64,000 bases of DNA from Burkholderia sp. Ax-1724 (GCF_011752995.1 NZ_VWWL01000006.1:186001-250000); one strand, 5' to 3'; shown: positions 51,654-62,767, counted from the first letter of the stretch. The notes: generated by a model not told the origin, from the sequence alone. Numbers and translations are program-made.

Positions 51654-52607
51654 TCAGTCGAGCGCGAGCCGCGCGCGGATCGCCGGCAGCATGTATTCGA
51701 CTGCCGCGCGCCCTTCCTCGATGGCCGGCGCCGCGCGATGGAAATCGAAAATACCCATGCCGCCGAGACGCGGCTGGATCAGGATGTCGGCCGGTTCGCC
51801 GGCAAGCCGGCTGCGCGTGATCCGCACCTGCATGATGTCGATGCTTTGCGCGATCGAACTGAGCATCGACGGCACATGCGCGCTCGGCTTCGGCGGCACG
51901 CGCACATCGCTGGCGACGCTCGTCTCGGCAGGCGCGAGCCAGCGCGGCCAGGGCTTGCCGTTGCGGCGCAGCGAGACGGGCGGCGGCGCATCGGGATCGA
52001 GCGCGGGCGTTTCGACCACCGCGCCGCCGAAGTCGCGGCCGTTCAGGATGTCGTTGTTCAGATCGATGGCGATCACGCAGTCCGCGCGCATGCCGCGCGC
52101 GACCGACACCGGCACCGGATTGCTCAGGCCGCCGTCGACGAGCCATACGCCGTTGTGCCACACCGGCGCGAAAATCCCCGGAATCGCAATCGATGCGCGC
52201 ACCGCGTCGATCGTGCTGCCATCCTGCAACCAGATTTCGCGGCCCGTATCGAGTTCGGTCGCGACCGCCGCGAACGGCATCTGCAACTGCGCGATCGAGC
52301 AGCCGTTGAATTTGTCGGCAAAAAGCTGGACCACCTTGCGGCCGCCGAGCAGGCCGCCCGAGATACGCAGATCGAGCAGACGCACCACCGTCTGCCATGT
52401 GAGCCGCGAGACCCACTCCTCGAGCCAGTCGAGGTCGCCGTTCGCATAGACGGCGCCGACCAGCGCGCCGATCGACGTGCCGCACACGACGTCGGGCTTG
52501 ATGCCCGCCTCGTGCAGCGCGCGGATCGCGCCGATATGCGCCCAGCCACGCGCCGCGCCGCCTCCCAACACCAGGCCGATCCGGTTGTATCGACGTCGAC
52601 GTATCAT
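51654..52607 (-). CDS. patatin-like phospholipase (RssA-type)
   Basis: 317 residues from MIRRRRYNRIGLVLGGGAAR. The oxyanion motif GGGAARG, the nucleophile elbow GTSIG (Ser) and the dyad DGG (VDGGLSNPVPV) are all present, so an active Ser-Asp acyl hydrolase is expected. GGGGAG lies 5 nt before ATG 52607. Bacterial members hydrolyse membrane phospholipids or lysolipids. There is no signal peptide, so it is cytoplasmic or peripheral. Confidence 0.9.
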   Translation of the reverse strand: MIRRRRYNRIGLVLGGGAARGWAHIGAIRALHEAGIKPDVVCGTSIGALVGAVYANGDLDWLEEWVSRLTWQTVVRLLDLRISGGLLGGRKVVQLFADKFNGCSIAQLQMPFAAVATELDTGREIWLQDGSTIDAVRASIAIPGIFAPVWHNGVWLVDGGLSNPVPVSVARGMRADCVIAIDLNNDILNGRDFGGAVVETPALDPDAPPPVSLRRNGKPWPRWLAPAETSVASDVRVPPKPSAHVPSMLSSIAQSIDIMQVRITRSRLAGEPADILIQPRLGGMGIFDFHRAAPAIEEGRAAVEYMLPAIRARLALD

Positions 52608-52644
52608 GCCGCTCCCCGTTCTTTCCGCCCTGCTCTCACGTTGC

Positions 52645-53196
52645 CTAGCGCCCCCGTACCACGTCCGAGCGCGACGTGGTGTAGACCCGCAGATTGCGGT
52701 CGAAGTGAACATTGAAGATGCCCTCTTCGGTCACGCCGCCTTCGCGCCACTTCCAGCTCCACACGGTCTCCGGCTTGAGCGGATACACCGCGATCTCGCC
52801 GGGCTTGCCGAGCAGACGGCGCACTTCGTCTTCGCTCATGCCCGCGTGGATCTTCGCGAAGTTCGCGGCGGTCAGCACCTGCGTGATGGCTTGCAGCTTG
52901 CCGTCCCGATCGATGTCGACCATGTACGTGTTGAGACCTTGCGGACCACGCGGATATTCGAAGCGCTTCGAGCCGTCGGTGAAGGTGCGCTCGGTTTCGG
53001 GCTTGCCCATCTGCGAGCGGATCTGCGCTTCGGTCGTGACGCCCGGCGTCATGTCCTTGAGCAATAGCGCATCGGGCTTGATGGCGTTGAAGAAGTCCTT
53101 GAGTTTTTGCACGGCTTGATCGCTCTGCTGTTGGTCGCAGCCGGCCAGCGCGAAGCACGCTGCCAGCCATGCGATACCAAGCGGTTTGAGGCTCAC
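52645..53196 (-). CDS. BamE/SmpA-OmlA-like lipoprotein with two repeats
   Basis: 183 residues from GTG 53196 (read MSLKPLGIAWLAACFALAGC), with lipobox FALAGC and AGGA 7-9 nt upstream; a TTG two codons earlier is the alternative. Two BamE-fold units follow: MTPGVTTEAQIRSQMGKPET with FEYPRGPQGLNTYMVDIDRD, and IHAGMSEDEVRRLLGKPGEI with VWSWKW. The fold mediates contacts with outer-membrane assembly or other envelope proteins. It lies 37 nt upstream of the patatin gene on the same strand, so the two may be co-transcribed. Confidence 0.85.
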   Translation of the reverse strand: MSLKPLGIAWLAACFALAGCDQQQSDQAVQKLKDFFNAIKPDALLLKDMTPGVTTEAQIRSQMGKPETERTFTDGSKRFEYPRGPQGLNTYMVDIDRDGKLQAITQVLTAANFAKIHAGMSEDEVRRLLGKPGEIAVYPLKPETVWSWKWREGGVTEEGIFNVHFDRNLRVYTTSRSDVVRGR

Positions 53197-53810
53197 GGGC
53201 AATTCCTGTCCGGTTGCGCGCCATCTCAGGCTCAGGCGCGCGAGGCCGGTCTGTAATGTGTACTACAAGGATAACTGGGCAAGCGGAAAACCGCGAGCGA
53301 TGCGGGTGCGATGCGTGCGGCGGGATACGGAAGCAGGGACGGAACCGGCGGGCGAAATCAGCGGCAAAGCCGGCCGCGCCCAGCCCGTGAAGAACGAAGA
53401 AGCGGGAAGAAACCCACAGGAGCGGCACGCGAGACAACCGCCGGCCGCCTCACCGAAAACCCGCGCCCAGAAGCAAAAAGGCGACGCTGTACAACGCGTC
53501 GCCCGTTCGGTCGATAGGGTCAACCGGAAAGTGACGGCGGCCTGAGCCGCCTCGCGCGAAGCACCGCGGACGACGCGCAGCGGTCTGGTTCCGGCGAAGC
53601 GATGAGCAACCTTGGCGGCTCACCTCGCGCCATCGCCGGAATGACAAACCGCTGCCTTGTATGGCCGCCCTGGTCCCTCGATAAGCCTTCCAGATGCCGC
53701 TAATCTAAACGCATTGGCGGTTTTAGACGAGAGCGCGTTTACACCGAATCGGCAGAGGATTCGCACGGCTTTCGCCGAGGTGCGTCTTGCTCGCGCTTGA
53801 GTCGCTACAC
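53197..53810. other. intergenic region, 614 nt
   Basis: No convincing gene. It contains the terminator at 53475-53503, and a lower-GC stretch near 53690-53760 of unknown role. Confidence 0.4.
53475..53503 (-). terminator. rho-independent terminator (minus strand)
   Basis: GGCGACGC (53480-53487) pairs with GCGTCGCC (53496-53503) around an 8-nt loop; on the minus strand five T follow. It lies 300 nt after the rhodanese gene, the nearest upstream minus-strand gene. Confidence 0.7.
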
Positions 53811-55412
53811 TCAAATCACCCTGAACCCATGCGTGCCGTCGCGTGCAAGTTGCGCAACGAGCCCCTGCTCCCACTCCAGATACGCGCTCATCGCTTCGCG
53901 CGCGTTGTCGGTGCCTTCATAGGGACGCTGATAACGGTCGATGCGCGGCGACGCCATGCGCGTGCCGCCCGCTTCCACCGGCAAGCCCGCCTCGATCCAC
54001 GCCGCGGTGCCGCCCGCGAGCACCTGCACCGGACGCTGCGTCAAGGCCGCGAGTTCCGGCGCAACGAAACGCGCGAGCAGGCTGCTGCCGCTGGTCATCA
54101 CATAGCGCCTCGCGTCGGGCAGCGTGCGCACCGCGTCGGCGAGCTGGCTGCGGATCACGAACCACGCGCCCGGAATATGCCGCTGCAGATAGTTCGCGCT
54201 GCTCGTGAAATCGAGCACCGCGGTGCCCGGCGCCTGCAGCAGCGCGGCGAGATCGGCCGGCGCGATTTCGTCGGCCGCGGGCGGCGCCACCGCATAACGC
54301 GGGGGCGGCGCCGCGCCCTTCTCGGCGAAGTCGGCGGCCGTCAGCCCATCGACCACGTAGACCTCGACGTTCATCTGCGCAAGCCACGACGCGCTCATGT
54401 TCGCGCGCACGCCGTCGCTGTCCGCGAGGATCACGCGCGCGCCGCGCACCGGCGCGAACATGTCGGTTTCCTGCACGAGCTGGCCGCCCGGCGCGCTGCG
54501 AAAACCGGGCACGTGGCCGGCCTCGTATTCTTCGGGCGTGCGCACGTCGAAGCGATACACAGTGCGCACCGCCTCGCCGGCCCAGCGGCGCGCCTCGTCA
54601 CGCGAGGTGCGGCCCACCCGGGCGCGATCGGCGACCGCGCGGGCACCGTCGGCAGTGGCGAGGCGCAGCGCGTTGTCGACGGCGCCTTCGACGCGCCGCG
54701 TGCTGCCGTGCGCGAGCGGCTGGCCCGCGAGCGACCAGCCCATCGTGCCATTGCGCAGCGCCGCGACCGGATTCGGCACGCCGGCATTGATGAGCGACTG
54801 CGCACCGATGATGCTGCGCGTGCGCCCCGCGCAATTGACGACGATCCGCGTGGCCGGGTTCGGCGCGAGCTGCCGGGCGCGCAGCACGAGTTCCGCGCCC
54901 GGCACGCTGATGCTGCCGGGAATGTTCATCGCCTGAAATTCGTCGAAACGGCGCGCGTCGAGCACGACGACGTCGGCCTCGCGATCGAGCAGCGCCTGCA
55001 CTTCGTGAGCGGACAGCGACGGCGTATGACGCACGCTGTCCACGAGTTCGCCGAACGCCTTGCTCGGCACGTTGACGTCCCTGAACAGTTCGCCGCCCGC
55101 TTCGCGCCAGCCTTGCAGACCGCCTTCGAGCAAGGCGACGCCGGTATAGCCGAGTTCGGCGAGACGTTCGGCCGCGCGCTTCGCGAGCCCCTCGCCCGCA
55201 TCGAACACGACGACCGGCACCGCGAGGCGCGGCAGACGCAGCGGCGCGTCGAGTTCGAGCCGCGAGAGCGGCAGATTGGCGGCAAACAACGGATGACCGC
55301 GCGCATGGGCATCTTCCTCGCGCACGTCGACGAGCGCGATTTCCTCGCGACCGATCAAGGCGCGGCACACGTCTTCGAATGATCGGGTGCGAAACTCTTT
55401 GACGACATTCAT
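53811..55412 (-). CDS. four-domain rhodanese-like protein with one active-site cysteine
   Basis: 533 residues from [24 protein letters not shown] lies 10 nt upstream. Four tandem rhodanese folds are seen (about 1-115, 125-250, 260-375, 385-500). Only domain 2 keeps the catalytic Cys loop, [20 protein letters not shown]. The equivalent loops in domains 1, 3 and 4 read [20 protein letters not shown] and [11 protein letters not shown], with no Cys. It is therefore a single-site sulfurtransferase with three structural domains. No signal peptide. No sulfur-metabolism gene adjoins it. Confidence 0.88.
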   Translation of the reverse strand: MNVVKEFRTRSFEDVCRALIGREEIALVDVREEDAHARGHPLFAANLPLSRLELDAPLRLPRLAVPVVVFDAGEGLAKRAAERLAELGYTGVALLEGGLQGWREAGGELFRDVNVPSKAFGELVDSVRHTPSLSAHEVQALLDREADVVVLDARRFDEFQAMNIPGSISVPGAELVLRARQLAPNPATRIVVNCAGRTRSIIGAQSLINAGVPNPVAALRNGTMGWSLAGQPLAHGSTRRVEGAVDNALRLATADGARAVADRARVGRTSRDEARRWAGEAVRTVYRFDVRTPEEYEAGHVPGFRSAPGGQLVQETDMFAPVRGARVILADSDGVRANMSASWLAQMNVEVYVVDGLTAADFAEKGAAPPPRYAVAPPAADEIAPADLAALLQAPGTAVLDFTSSANYLQRHIPGAWFVIRSQLADAVRTLPDARRYVMTSGSSLLARFVAPELAALTQRPVQVLAGGTAAWIEAGLPVEAGGTRMASPRIDRYQRPYEGTDNAREAMSAYLEWEQGLVAQLARDGTHGFRVI

Positions 55413-55885
55413 GGGATCGGGGACTCCTTCGCAACATGGCAGATATCCGGCAACGCGCGATACGCCGCATCGGCTCACATCACGTCACCGCACCGACAGT
55501 TCCACCGTACACTCGAATGCCGTCCGGCGCACGGTCGCGCCGCGTCATTCGATCGAACGTCCTGATGCTCGTATGGCGCGTACCAGAAGTACGCTCGCGG
55601 GCTCGTACGTGCATGGACTCATGCGGCCACTCATGCAAGCACTCATGCAGCCGACTCCTGCACTCGCGCATGCCTCGGCACATGACAGCGGCGCAATTTC
55701 CGCGCCACGCAAGCCGCCACCCTGCAAGCACGGCGACACCTCGGCAACACTGTATCGCCCTCTCAGCGACACCCCGACAAACCCTTCGGCCGACGTGGGC
55801 ATCCGCGCGCCGTCTGCAGAAAAATGCGGGCTTTGCCACAATGCCGCATCGCGCGAAAGCGCCGCAAACCGTCAATCAACAGACA
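55413..55885. other. intergenic region, 473 nt, with a 12-bp tandem repeat
   Basis: Divergent promoter region. A 12-bp array (ACTCATGCGGCC, ACTCATGCAAGC, ACTCATGCAGCC) occupies 55617-55652. The frame of the downstream gene stays open here, but the translation is low-complexity and not protein-like. Confidence 0.5.
55617..55652. repeat. 12-bp tandem repeat, 3 copies
   Basis: Three head-to-tail copies share ACTCATGC and differ only at positions 9 and 10. Confidence 0.7.
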
Positions 55886-56881
55886 ATGATCCCCTTCTCG
55901 GTCCTCGATCTCTCGCCGGTCACCGCGGGCGCCACGCCGGCGGACGCGTTCAGGAACACGCTCGAACTCGCCCAGCACGCGGAAAAACTGAATTACCGGC
56001 GCTTCTGGCTCGCCGAGCATCACAACATGCCCGGCATCGCGAGCGCCGCCACCTCGGTCGTGATCGGCCACGTGGCCGGCGGCACGAAGACGATTCGCGT
56101 CGGCTCGGGCGGCATCATGCTGCCGAACCACGCGCCGCTCGTGATCGCGGAACAGTTCGGCACGCTCGCCTCGCTCTATCCCGACCGTATCGATCTCGGC
56201 CTCGGCCGCGCGCCCGGCACCGATCAGACCACGGCCCGCGCGCTGCGCCGCGATCTGCAGACTAGCGCCGATTCGTTTCCCGATGATGTCGTCGAGTTGC
56301 AGCGCTATTTCGCCGATCCGGTGGCGGGCCAGCGCATACGCGCGGTGCCCGGCGCGGGCCTCAACGTACCGCTGTGGCTGCTCGGCTCGTCGCTCTACAG
56401 CGCGCAACTGGCGGCGGCGCTCGGCCTGCCGTTCGCCTTCGCGTCGCACTTCGCGCCCGATTACATGATGACCGCGCTACAGATGTATCGCGCGCAGTTC
56501 CGGCCGTCCGCGACGCTCGACAAGCCGTATGCGATGGTCGGCGTCAATCTGTTCGCGGCCGATACCAACGAGGAAGCCGCGCGTCTTTTCACGTCGCTGC
56601 AGCAGCAGTTCATCAATTTGCGGCGCGGTACGCCGGGGCTGTTGCAGCCGCCGGTCGAGCGGCTCGCAGCGTCGGAGATGGAGTTGAGCAACGTCGCGCA
56701 TTCGCTCGCCTGCACGGTGCTCGGCGATCGCGACGCGATCCGCGAAGGTCTGCAATCGATCATCGAGCAGACCGGCGCGAACGAGTTGATGCTGACCGCG
56801 CAGATCTACGATCACAAGGCGCGGCTGCGCTCGTTCGAGATCGGCGCGCAGGTGCGCGATGAGTTGATGGCGATGAGGTAG
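55886..56881 (+). CDS. luciferase-like (LLM class) flavin-dependent monooxygenase
   Basis: 331 residues from [20 protein letters not shown], a TIM barrel of the bacterial luciferase/alkanal monooxygenase type. Conserved regions are [54 protein letters not shown] and [20 protein letters not shown]. It uses reduced FMN supplied by a separate reductase. The closest functional type is YhbW-like; the substrate is unknown. It is a single gene, followed by a strong hairpin. Confidence 0.9.
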   Translation: MIPFSVLDLSPVTAGATPADAFRNTLELAQHAEKLNYRRFWLAEHHNMPGIASAATSVVIGHVAGGTKTIRVGSGGIMLPNHAPLVIAEQFGTLASLYPDRIDLGLGRAPGTDQTTARALRRDLQTSADSFPDDVVELQRYFADPVAGQRIRAVPGAGLNVPLWLLGSSLYSAQLAAALGLPFAFASHFAPDYMMTALQMYRAQFRPSATLDKPYAMVGVNLFAADTNEEAARLFTSLQQQFINLRRGTPGLLQPPVERLAASEMELSNVAHSLACTVLGDRDAIREGLQSIIEQTGANELMLTAQIYDHKARLRSFEIGAQVRDELMAMR

Positions 56882-56926
56882 TCGAAGGACGAACCGGCCT
56901 GTGTAGGGGAAAGGCGGTTCGTACCG

Positions 56927-56960
56927 GGGTGCCGTTCAGTCAGGCAACTGAACGGCACCC
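56927..56960. terminator. 14-bp perfect hairpin between convergent genes
   Basis: GGGTGCCGTTCAGT (56927-56940) pairs perfectly with ACTGAACGGCACCC (56947-56960) around CAGGCA. The U tract is weak on both sides (TCTTG). Its place between two convergent genes suggests a bidirectional terminator. Confidence 0.65.
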
Positions 56961-57032
56961 TCTTGAGGGAACGGCTTTCTTTACGTTTCGCGGAACCTGC
57001 CGGCCCGGTTAGCTGAGCGTGAGGCCGCGCGC

Positions 57033-58151
57033 TCAGCGATTCGTCGGCACCGCCGCGAGCCCATTGAGCAGCGCCTTATGAAACGCGTCTGGATCCTGCA
57101 TCTGCGGCGCGTGGCCGGCATCGGCAAACTCGACCAGCGTCGCATGCGGAATCGCCTTCGCGGCCGCCCGGCCAAGCTCAGGGTAATGACCGAGCTTCGC
57201 GCGCACCTCGGGCGGCGCGGCGTCTTTGCCGATCGCGGTGGTGTCCTTCTGGCCGATCAGCAGCAACGTCGGCATGCTCAGATCACCAAGCTCATAGACC
57301 ACCGGCTGCGTGTAAATCATGTCGTACAGCAGTGCGGAATTCCACGCGACGATCTGCTTGCCCGGTCCGCGATACATGCCCGCGAGCATCTGCACCCACG
57401 GTTCGTAGTCCGCGCGCCATTGGCCCGCGTAATAGGTGCTCTGCTCGTAGCGGCGGATGCCGTCGGCGGTCGTCTTCAGTTCGCGCTGATACCACTGGTC
57501 CACCGATAGCGAGGGCACGCCCTTCGCCTTCCAGTCCTCCAGACCGATCGGGTTCACGAGCACCAGTTGCTGCGTTTCACGCGGATACATCAGCGCATAG
57601 CGGATCGCGAGCATGCCGCCCGTCGAGTGGCCGGCGATGGTCGCCTCGCGCACGCCGAGCGATTCGAGCAGCGCATGCGTATTGCGCGCGAGCTGCTGGA
57701 AGCTGTACTGGTAGTGCTCGGGCTTGCTCGACTTGCAAAAGCCGATCTGGTCCGGCGCGATCACGCGATAGCCGGCATCGGCGAGCCGATGAATCGTCGC
57801 GTCCCACGTCGCCGAGCAGAAGTTCTTGCCGTGCAGCAACACGACCGTGCGGCCGTTCGCATGCGCGGGCCTGACGTCCATGTAAGCCATCGAGAGCGGC
57901 ACGCCCTGCGAGGTGAATTCGAAACGCTGCACCGGCGCGGGATAGTTGAAGCCTTGCAACTCGGGGCCGTAGGCCGGGCCGGAATCGGCGACGGACGCAG
58001 CCGCGGCGCTCGCGGCGACCGGGCTCGCCTGACTGACGGCGGCAGCGGCGCTGGCCGGCGTGGAAGCCGCCGCGCTTGAAGCAGCGGACACCGTGAATAC
58101 CGCGGCACAAACACTCAGCAGGGCAAGCAGGGGTGGGCGGCGAAGACTCAT
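57033..58151 (-). CDS. secreted alpha/beta hydrolase
   Basis: 372 residues from MSLRRPPLLALLSVCAAVFT, with a signal peptide and then an Ala/Ser-rich spacer to about residue 60. The alpha/beta-hydrolase core has VVLLHGKNFCSATW (oxyanion), IAGHSTGGMLAIRYALMYPR (nucleophile Ser), LLLIGQKDTTAIG (acid) and FADAGHAPQMQDPDAFHKAL (His). The triad is complete, so an exported esterase or lipase-like enzyme is expected. The substrate is unknown. An upstream in-frame codon at 58175 is possible. Confidence 0.85.
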   Translation of the reverse strand: MSLRRPPLLALLSVCAAVFTVSAASSAAASTPASAAAAVSQASPVAASAAAASVADSGPAYGPELQGFNYPAPVQRFEFTSQGVPLSMAYMDVRPAHANGRTVVLLHGKNFCSATWDATIHRLADAGYRVIAPDQIGFCKSSKPEHYQYSFQQLARNTHALLESLGVREATIAGHSTGGMLAIRYALMYPRETQQLVLVNPIGLEDWKAKGVPSLSVDQWYQRELKTTADGIRRYEQSTYYAGQWRADYEPWVQMLAGMYRGPGKQIVAWNSALLYDMIYTQPVVYELGDLSMPTLLLIGQKDTTAIGKDAAPPEVRAKLGHYPELGRAAAKAIPHATLVEFADAGHAPQMQDPDAFHKALLNGLAAVPTNR

Positions 58152-58763
58152 GGGGATTTTTCTGGAAAAACGCAAAGAGTGAACAGACGAGAATCGCGTA
58201 CGAGGCTCGGGCGCCAGCGCTCGATTCTACGATGCCCCGCTGGAACATGGCGGCAAGCGCGCATGAGCGGCGCGGCCCGCGTCGCACGGCCTGCGTTATA
58301 CGGCCCGTGTCGCACGACCCGCACCGCACGATCTCGTCGCGCGATCTCATCCACGCACTCAGCGGCGACGCGCCCGACACACGCCGACACGGATCGACAC
58401 GGGCCGATACGAGGAGTAACGGACATTGGCACGCATATTGCCGCCCATCCGGCCACGCAGCGTCCCGCACACGGCCTCGCGCTATGTGACGCGCCGCACG
58501 GATAGGCGCGCGGCAAGCGCCGATCGTACAAGGATCACGGGAACCACGGCCCGCTCAATTTGCACTACTCGCTCGCCTCGAATCGGTGCTAGAACTAGCT
58601 GACGGGCCCGCAAAAAACAACGCGATAAAACCAGGCGACCAGGCCATGCCGGCTGGCCGCACGATTCATCGGCACAGCGATCGGCACAGCGCGGACGGCC
58701 AGCTCAGAATCATCCGGGGGAACAGACACATACGGCACATACCAATCCAATCGGGAGACAGAC
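58152..58763. other. intergenic region, 612 nt, between the hydrolase and glgC
   Basis: Divergent promoter region with no convincing gene. It is rich in short CACG/GATC-type words but has no clear palindrome or RNA motif. GGGAG lies 8 nt before the glgC ATG. Confidence 0.35.
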
Positions 58764-60029
58764 ATGAACACTCCGGCACGGCTGAACGACCTACAACGCA
58801 CCACCCTCGCGATCGTCCTCGCGGGCGGACGCGGCACCCGCCTCGGGCCGCTCACCAACAAGCGCGTGAAGCCCGCGGTGCACTTCGGCGGCAAATACCG
58901 GATCATCGACTTCGCGCTGTCCAACTGCCTGAACTCGGGCATTCGCCGCATCGCGGTCGTCACGCAGTACAAGGCGCATTCGCTGCTGCGCCATCTGCAG
59001 CGCGGCTGGAGCTTCCTGCGCGGCGAGATGGGCGAGTTCATCGACCTGTGGCCCGCGCAGCAGCGCGTCGAAGGCGCGCACTGGTATCGCGGCACCGCCG
59101 ACGCGGTGTTCCAGAACCTCGACATCATCCGCTCGATCCGCCCGAAGTACGTGGTCGTGCTGGCGGGCGACCACATCTACAAGATGGACTACACGCGCAT
59201 GATCGCCGATCACGCGGACAGCGGCTGCGATTGCACGGTCGGCTGCATCGAGGTGCCGCGCATGGACGCGGTCGCGTTCGGCGTGATGGCGGTCGACGAG
59301 AACCGCCGCGTGACCGGCTTCGTCGAAAAACCGGCCGACCCGCCCGCGATGCCGGGCCGCCCCGACACCGCGCTCGCCAGCATGGGCATCTACGTGTTCA
59401 ACGCCGACTACCTGTACACGCTGCTCGAAGAGAACATCGCCTCGATCGACACCGACCACGACTTCGGCAAGGACATCCTGCCGCGCGTCGTCACCGAGGG
59501 CATGGCGATCGCGCACCCGTTCAGCATGTCGTGCGTCTCCTCGGACCCGAACGTCGAGCCGTACTGGCGCGATGTCGGCACGATCGACGCATACTGGGCC
59601 GCGAACCTCGACCTCGCCTCGACGATCCCGACGCTCGACCTCTACGACCGCAGCTGGCCGATCTGGACGTATCAGGAACAGTTGCCGCCCGCGAAGTTCG
59701 TGCGCGACATGAAGGGCTTGCAGGGCTCGGGCAACAACCTGATCGTATGCGGCGGCTGCGTGATCTCGGGCTCGCAGATTTCGCGCTCGGTGCTGTCGTC
59801 GAACGTGAAAGTGCATTCGTTCTGTAATATCAATGAGGCAGTCTTGTTGCCGCAGGTCACGGTCGGCCCGAGCTGCCGCCTGCAGAAGGTGGTGATCGAC
59901 CGCGGCTGCACGATTCCGGAAGGCACGGTGATCGGCGAGGACCCGGCGCGCGACGCCGCGCGCTTCTATCGCACCGACGACGGCGTCGTGCTTGTCACGC
60001 AGGAAGCGTTGCTCAAGCGGCCGGCTTAA
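58764..60029 (+). CDS. glgC: glucose-1-phosphate adenylyltransferase
   Basis: 421 residues, the family's usual length. The nucleotidyltransferase signature [40 protein letters not shown] is followed by the glucose-1-P site ([13 protein letters not shown]), [17 protein letters not shown] and [13 protein letters not shown]. The C-terminal left-handed beta-helix ends the protein. It makes ADP-glucose for glycogen synthesis and is the committed step. glgA follows after 84 nt. Confidence 0.96.
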   Translation: MNTPARLNDLQRTTLAIVLAGGRGTRLGPLTNKRVKPAVHFGGKYRIIDFALSNCLNSGIRRIAVVTQYKAHSLLRHLQRGWSFLRGEMGEFIDLWPAQQRVEGAHWYRGTADAVFQNLDIIRSIRPKYVVVLAGDHIYKMDYTRMIADHADSGCDCTVGCIEVPRMDAVAFGVMAVDENRRVTGFVEKPADPPAMPGRPDTALASMGIYVFNADYLYTLLEENIASIDTDHDFGKDILPRVVTEGMAIAHPFSMSCVSSDPNVEPYWRDVGTIDAYWAANLDLASTIPTLDLYDRSWPIWTYQEQLPPAKFVRDMKGLQGSGNNLIVCGGCVISGSQISRSVLSSNVKVHSFCNINEAVLLPQVTVGPSCRLQKVVIDRGCTIPEGTVIGEDPARDAARFYRTDDGVVLVTQEALLKRPA

Positions 60030-60113
60030 GCGCCGGGCCGCTTGCGGCCGCGCGATCGCAACCGCACGAGCCCAACCCCGAACAAGCCTCGCAACCCGAA
60101 AGAGACCTGGCCT

Positions 60114-61574
60114 ATGACGATTCGCGCCCTGCATGTCGCAAGCGAGTTGTATCCCCTTCTCAAAACGGGCGGTCTCGCCGACGTCGTGGGCGCGCTGCCG
60201 TCCGCGCTGATCGAGCGCGGCGCCGACGTGCGAGCGCTACTGCCGGGGTTTCCGGCCGTGCTCGCCGGTTTGCGGGACCTGCAGCCGGTGGCACGGCTCG
60301 GGCGCCGCTTCGACACGCCGGAAGCGCTGCTCGAACGCGGCACCCTGCCCGCCAACGGCCTCGCCGTCTACGTGATCCGCGCGGCGACGCTCTACGACCG
60401 GCCCGGCAATCCGTATCTGAACGACGAGCACGTGCCCTACGGCGACAACGCCCAGCGTTTCGCGCTGCTCGGCTGGGTCGCCGCGCAGCTCGCGCAACAG
60501 CTGGACCCGGCGTGGTCGCCGCAGATCGTCCATGCGCACGACTGGCACGCGGGGCTCGCATCCGCGTATCTGAAGGCGGCCGAGCGCCAGCAAGGCCGCG
60601 TGCTCGCGCGCAGCGTGTTTACGATCCACAACCTCGCCTACCAGGGGATTTTCCCCGCGCAGCAGTTCGGCATGCTCGGCCTGCCCGACGATTTCTTCAG
60701 CATGCACGGCGTCGAATTCTACGGACAACTGTCGTTCCTGAAGGCGGGCCTCTACTACGGCGACCGCATCACGACCGTCAGCCCGACCTACGCGCGCGAG
60801 ATCCAGACGCTCGCGCACGGCGGCGGGCTCGACGCGCTGCTGCGTCATCGCGCGCACGATCTGAGCGGCATCCTGAACGGCGTCGATTACACGGTGTGGA
60901 ATCCCGCCGGCGACGCGCTGCTCGCGACGCACTACAGCGCCTCGCGCCTCGCCGGCAAGCTCGCCTGCAAGGAAGCGCTGCAGAAGCGCTTCGGCCTCGC
61001 GCAGAAAAGCGACGCGCTGCTGTTCGGCGTCGTGAGCCGCCTGACCGAGCAGAAGGGCCTCGACCTGCTGCTCGAAGCCGTGCCCGAAATCGTCAGACGT
61101 GGCGGCCAGCTCGTCGTGTTCGGCACCGGCGACCCGGCGCTCGAGAACGGCCTGAAGCGCGTCGCGCAGACACATCCGGAGTCGGTGGCCGTGGAGCTCG
61201 GCTTCGACGAAGCGCTCGCGCATACGATCATCGCGGGCAGCGACGTGGTCGCGGTGCCGTCGCGCTTCGAGCCGTGCGGGCTCACGCAGCTCTACGCGCT
61301 CGCCTACGGCTCGCTGCCGCTCGTGCATGGCGTCGGCGGTCTCGCGGACACGGTCGCCGACGCATCGCTCGAAAATCTCGCCGACGATCTCGCGACCGGC
61401 TTCGTCTTCGAACGCTTCGAGCCGAAGGGCATCGCCGCGGCAATCCGGCGCGCGTTCGCGCTCTACGAGCGCCGCACCGAATGGAAGGCCGCGCAACGCC
61501 GCGCGATGCGCCAGGACTTCGGCTGGGGCGCATCGGCCGAGCGTTATCTGGCCTTGTATCGGGAACTGGTCTGA
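60114..61574 (+). CDS. glgA: glycogen synthase (ADP-glucose)
   Basis: 486 residues from MTIRALHVASELYPLLKTGG, containing the ADP-glucose-binding K-T-G-G-L motif (KTGGLADVVGALP). The GT5 fold shows VHAHDWHAGLASAYLKAAER, FTIHNLAYQGIFPAQQFGML, VVSRLTEQKGLDLLLEAVPE and FEPCGLTQLYALAYGSLPLV. It elongates alpha-1,4-glucan from ADP-glucose. It is directly downstream of glgC and probably in one operon. GAGA precedes ATG 60114. Confidence 0.95.
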   Translation: MTIRALHVASELYPLLKTGGLADVVGALPSALIERGADVRALLPGFPAVLAGLRDLQPVARLGRRFDTPEALLERGTLPANGLAVYVIRAATLYDRPGNPYLNDEHVPYGDNAQRFALLGWVAAQLAQQLDPAWSPQIVHAHDWHAGLASAYLKAAERQQGRVLARSVFTIHNLAYQGIFPAQQFGMLGLPDDFFSMHGVEFYGQLSFLKAGLYYGDRITTVSPTYAREIQTLAHGGGLDALLRHRAHDLSGILNGVDYTVWNPAGDALLATHYSASRLAGKLACKEALQKRFGLAQKSDALLFGVVSRLTEQKGLDLLLEAVPEIVRRGGQLVVFGTGDPALENGLKRVAQTHPESVAVELGFDEALAHTIIAGSDVVAVPSRFEPCGLTQLYALAYGSLPLVHGVGGLADTVADASLENLADDLATGFVFERFEPKGIAAAIRRAFALYERRTEWKAAQRRAMRQDFGWGASAERYLALYRELV

Positions 61575-61900
61575 GGAGAGCGTGGCCCGGCGTGGTGCGG
61601 CTCGGTCGGCTTTCGTCAAGCTTGCGGCTTCATGCGCGGATCGGCGCGCGAGTTCTTGCCTGGCCCCATACCCCGCCCCGCGCGCCGGCTCGTTTGATGG
61701 TTCGGCGCAACAACACGGGGCCGGATCAACTCGCGTCCGCGAAACTCCTGTATTGTTTGCTGACGATGCAGACCGTGCACTTTTCTTGCACCCTCTGAAG
61801 CAGGCAGGCATGCCGCACCACGGCGAGACCATTCGAAGCGCCGGCACGGCGCGCCTTCCCGTTTCCTTGATCGCGCCCGCCCCGTTGCGCGAGCCTCACC
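61575..61900. other. intergenic region before pdxY
   Basis: 326 nt with no recognisable gene; probably the pdxY promoter region. No strong regulatory motif was found. Confidence 0.35.
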
Positions 61901-62767
61901 ATGACCAAAAACGTTTTGAGCATCCAGTCCCATGTCGTGTTCGGTCACGCCGGCAATAGCGCAGCCGTGTTTCCGATGAGCCGGCTCGGCGTCAATGTCT
62001 GGCCGCTCAACACCGTGCAGTTCTCGAACCATACGCAGTACGGGCACTGGAGCGGCAGCGCGATCGACGCGTCGCAGATGGAAGAACTCGTCGAGGGCAT
62101 CGGCGCGATCGGCATGCTGCCGCGCTGCGACGCCGTGCTGTCCGGCTATCTCGGCACGCCGGAGCAGGCCCGCTCGGTGATCGAAATCGTCAAGGCCGTG
62201 AAGGCGGCCAATCCGCGCGCGTGGTACTTCTGCGATCCGGTGATGGGCGTGGCAAGCGGCTGCAAGGTCGAGCCCGGCATCCAGGCGTTTCTCGTGAGCG
62301 CGATGCCGGAAGTCGCCGACGCGATGGCGCCGAACCATACCGAGTTGCAACGCCTCGTCGGCCGCGAGATCGAGACGCTCGAGGAAGCGGTGAGCGCGTG
62401 CCGCGAAGTGATCGCGCGCGGGCCGAAGCTCGTGCTCGTCAAGCATCTGCTCGACCGCAACAGTCCCGCCGACCGCTTCAACATGCTCGTCGTCACGGCG
62501 CGCGAAGCCTGGATGGGACAACGTCCGCTCTATCCGTTCGCGCGCCAGCCGGTCGGTGTCGGCGATCTGACCAGCGCGGTGTTCGTCGCGCGCACGCTGC
62601 TCGGCGATTCCGTGCGCTCCGCGTTCGAGCACACGCTCGCGGCGGTCAACGCGGTGGTCAAGGCGACGTGGCAGGCCGGCCGCTACGAACTCGAACTCGT
62701 GGCGACGCAAAACGAAATCGCCCAGCCGCGCGAGTGGTTCGATGCCTGGGTGGCCGAGACGGCTTGA
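61901..62767 (+). CDS. pdxY: pyridoxal kinase
   Basis: 288 residues. Ribokinase-like PdxK/PdxY family: [80 protein letters not shown] and the anion-hole/catalytic region [19 protein letters not shown] (usual G-x-G-D with catalytic Asp). It phosphorylates pyridoxal for B6 salvage. It is a single gene. Confidence 0.95.
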   Translation: MTKNVLSIQSHVVFGHAGNSAAVFPMSRLGVNVWPLNTVQFSNHTQYGHWSGSAIDASQMEELVEGIGAIGMLPRCDAVLSGYLGTPEQARSVIEIVKAVKAANPRAWYFCDPVMGVASGCKVEPGIQAFLVSAMPEVADAMAPNHTELQRLVGREIETLEEAVSACREVIARGPKLVLVKHLLDRNSPADRFNMLVVTAREAWMGQRPLYPFARQPVGVGDLTSAVFVARTLLGDSVRSAFEHTLAAVNAVVKATWQAGRYELELVATQNEIAQPREWFDAWVAETA

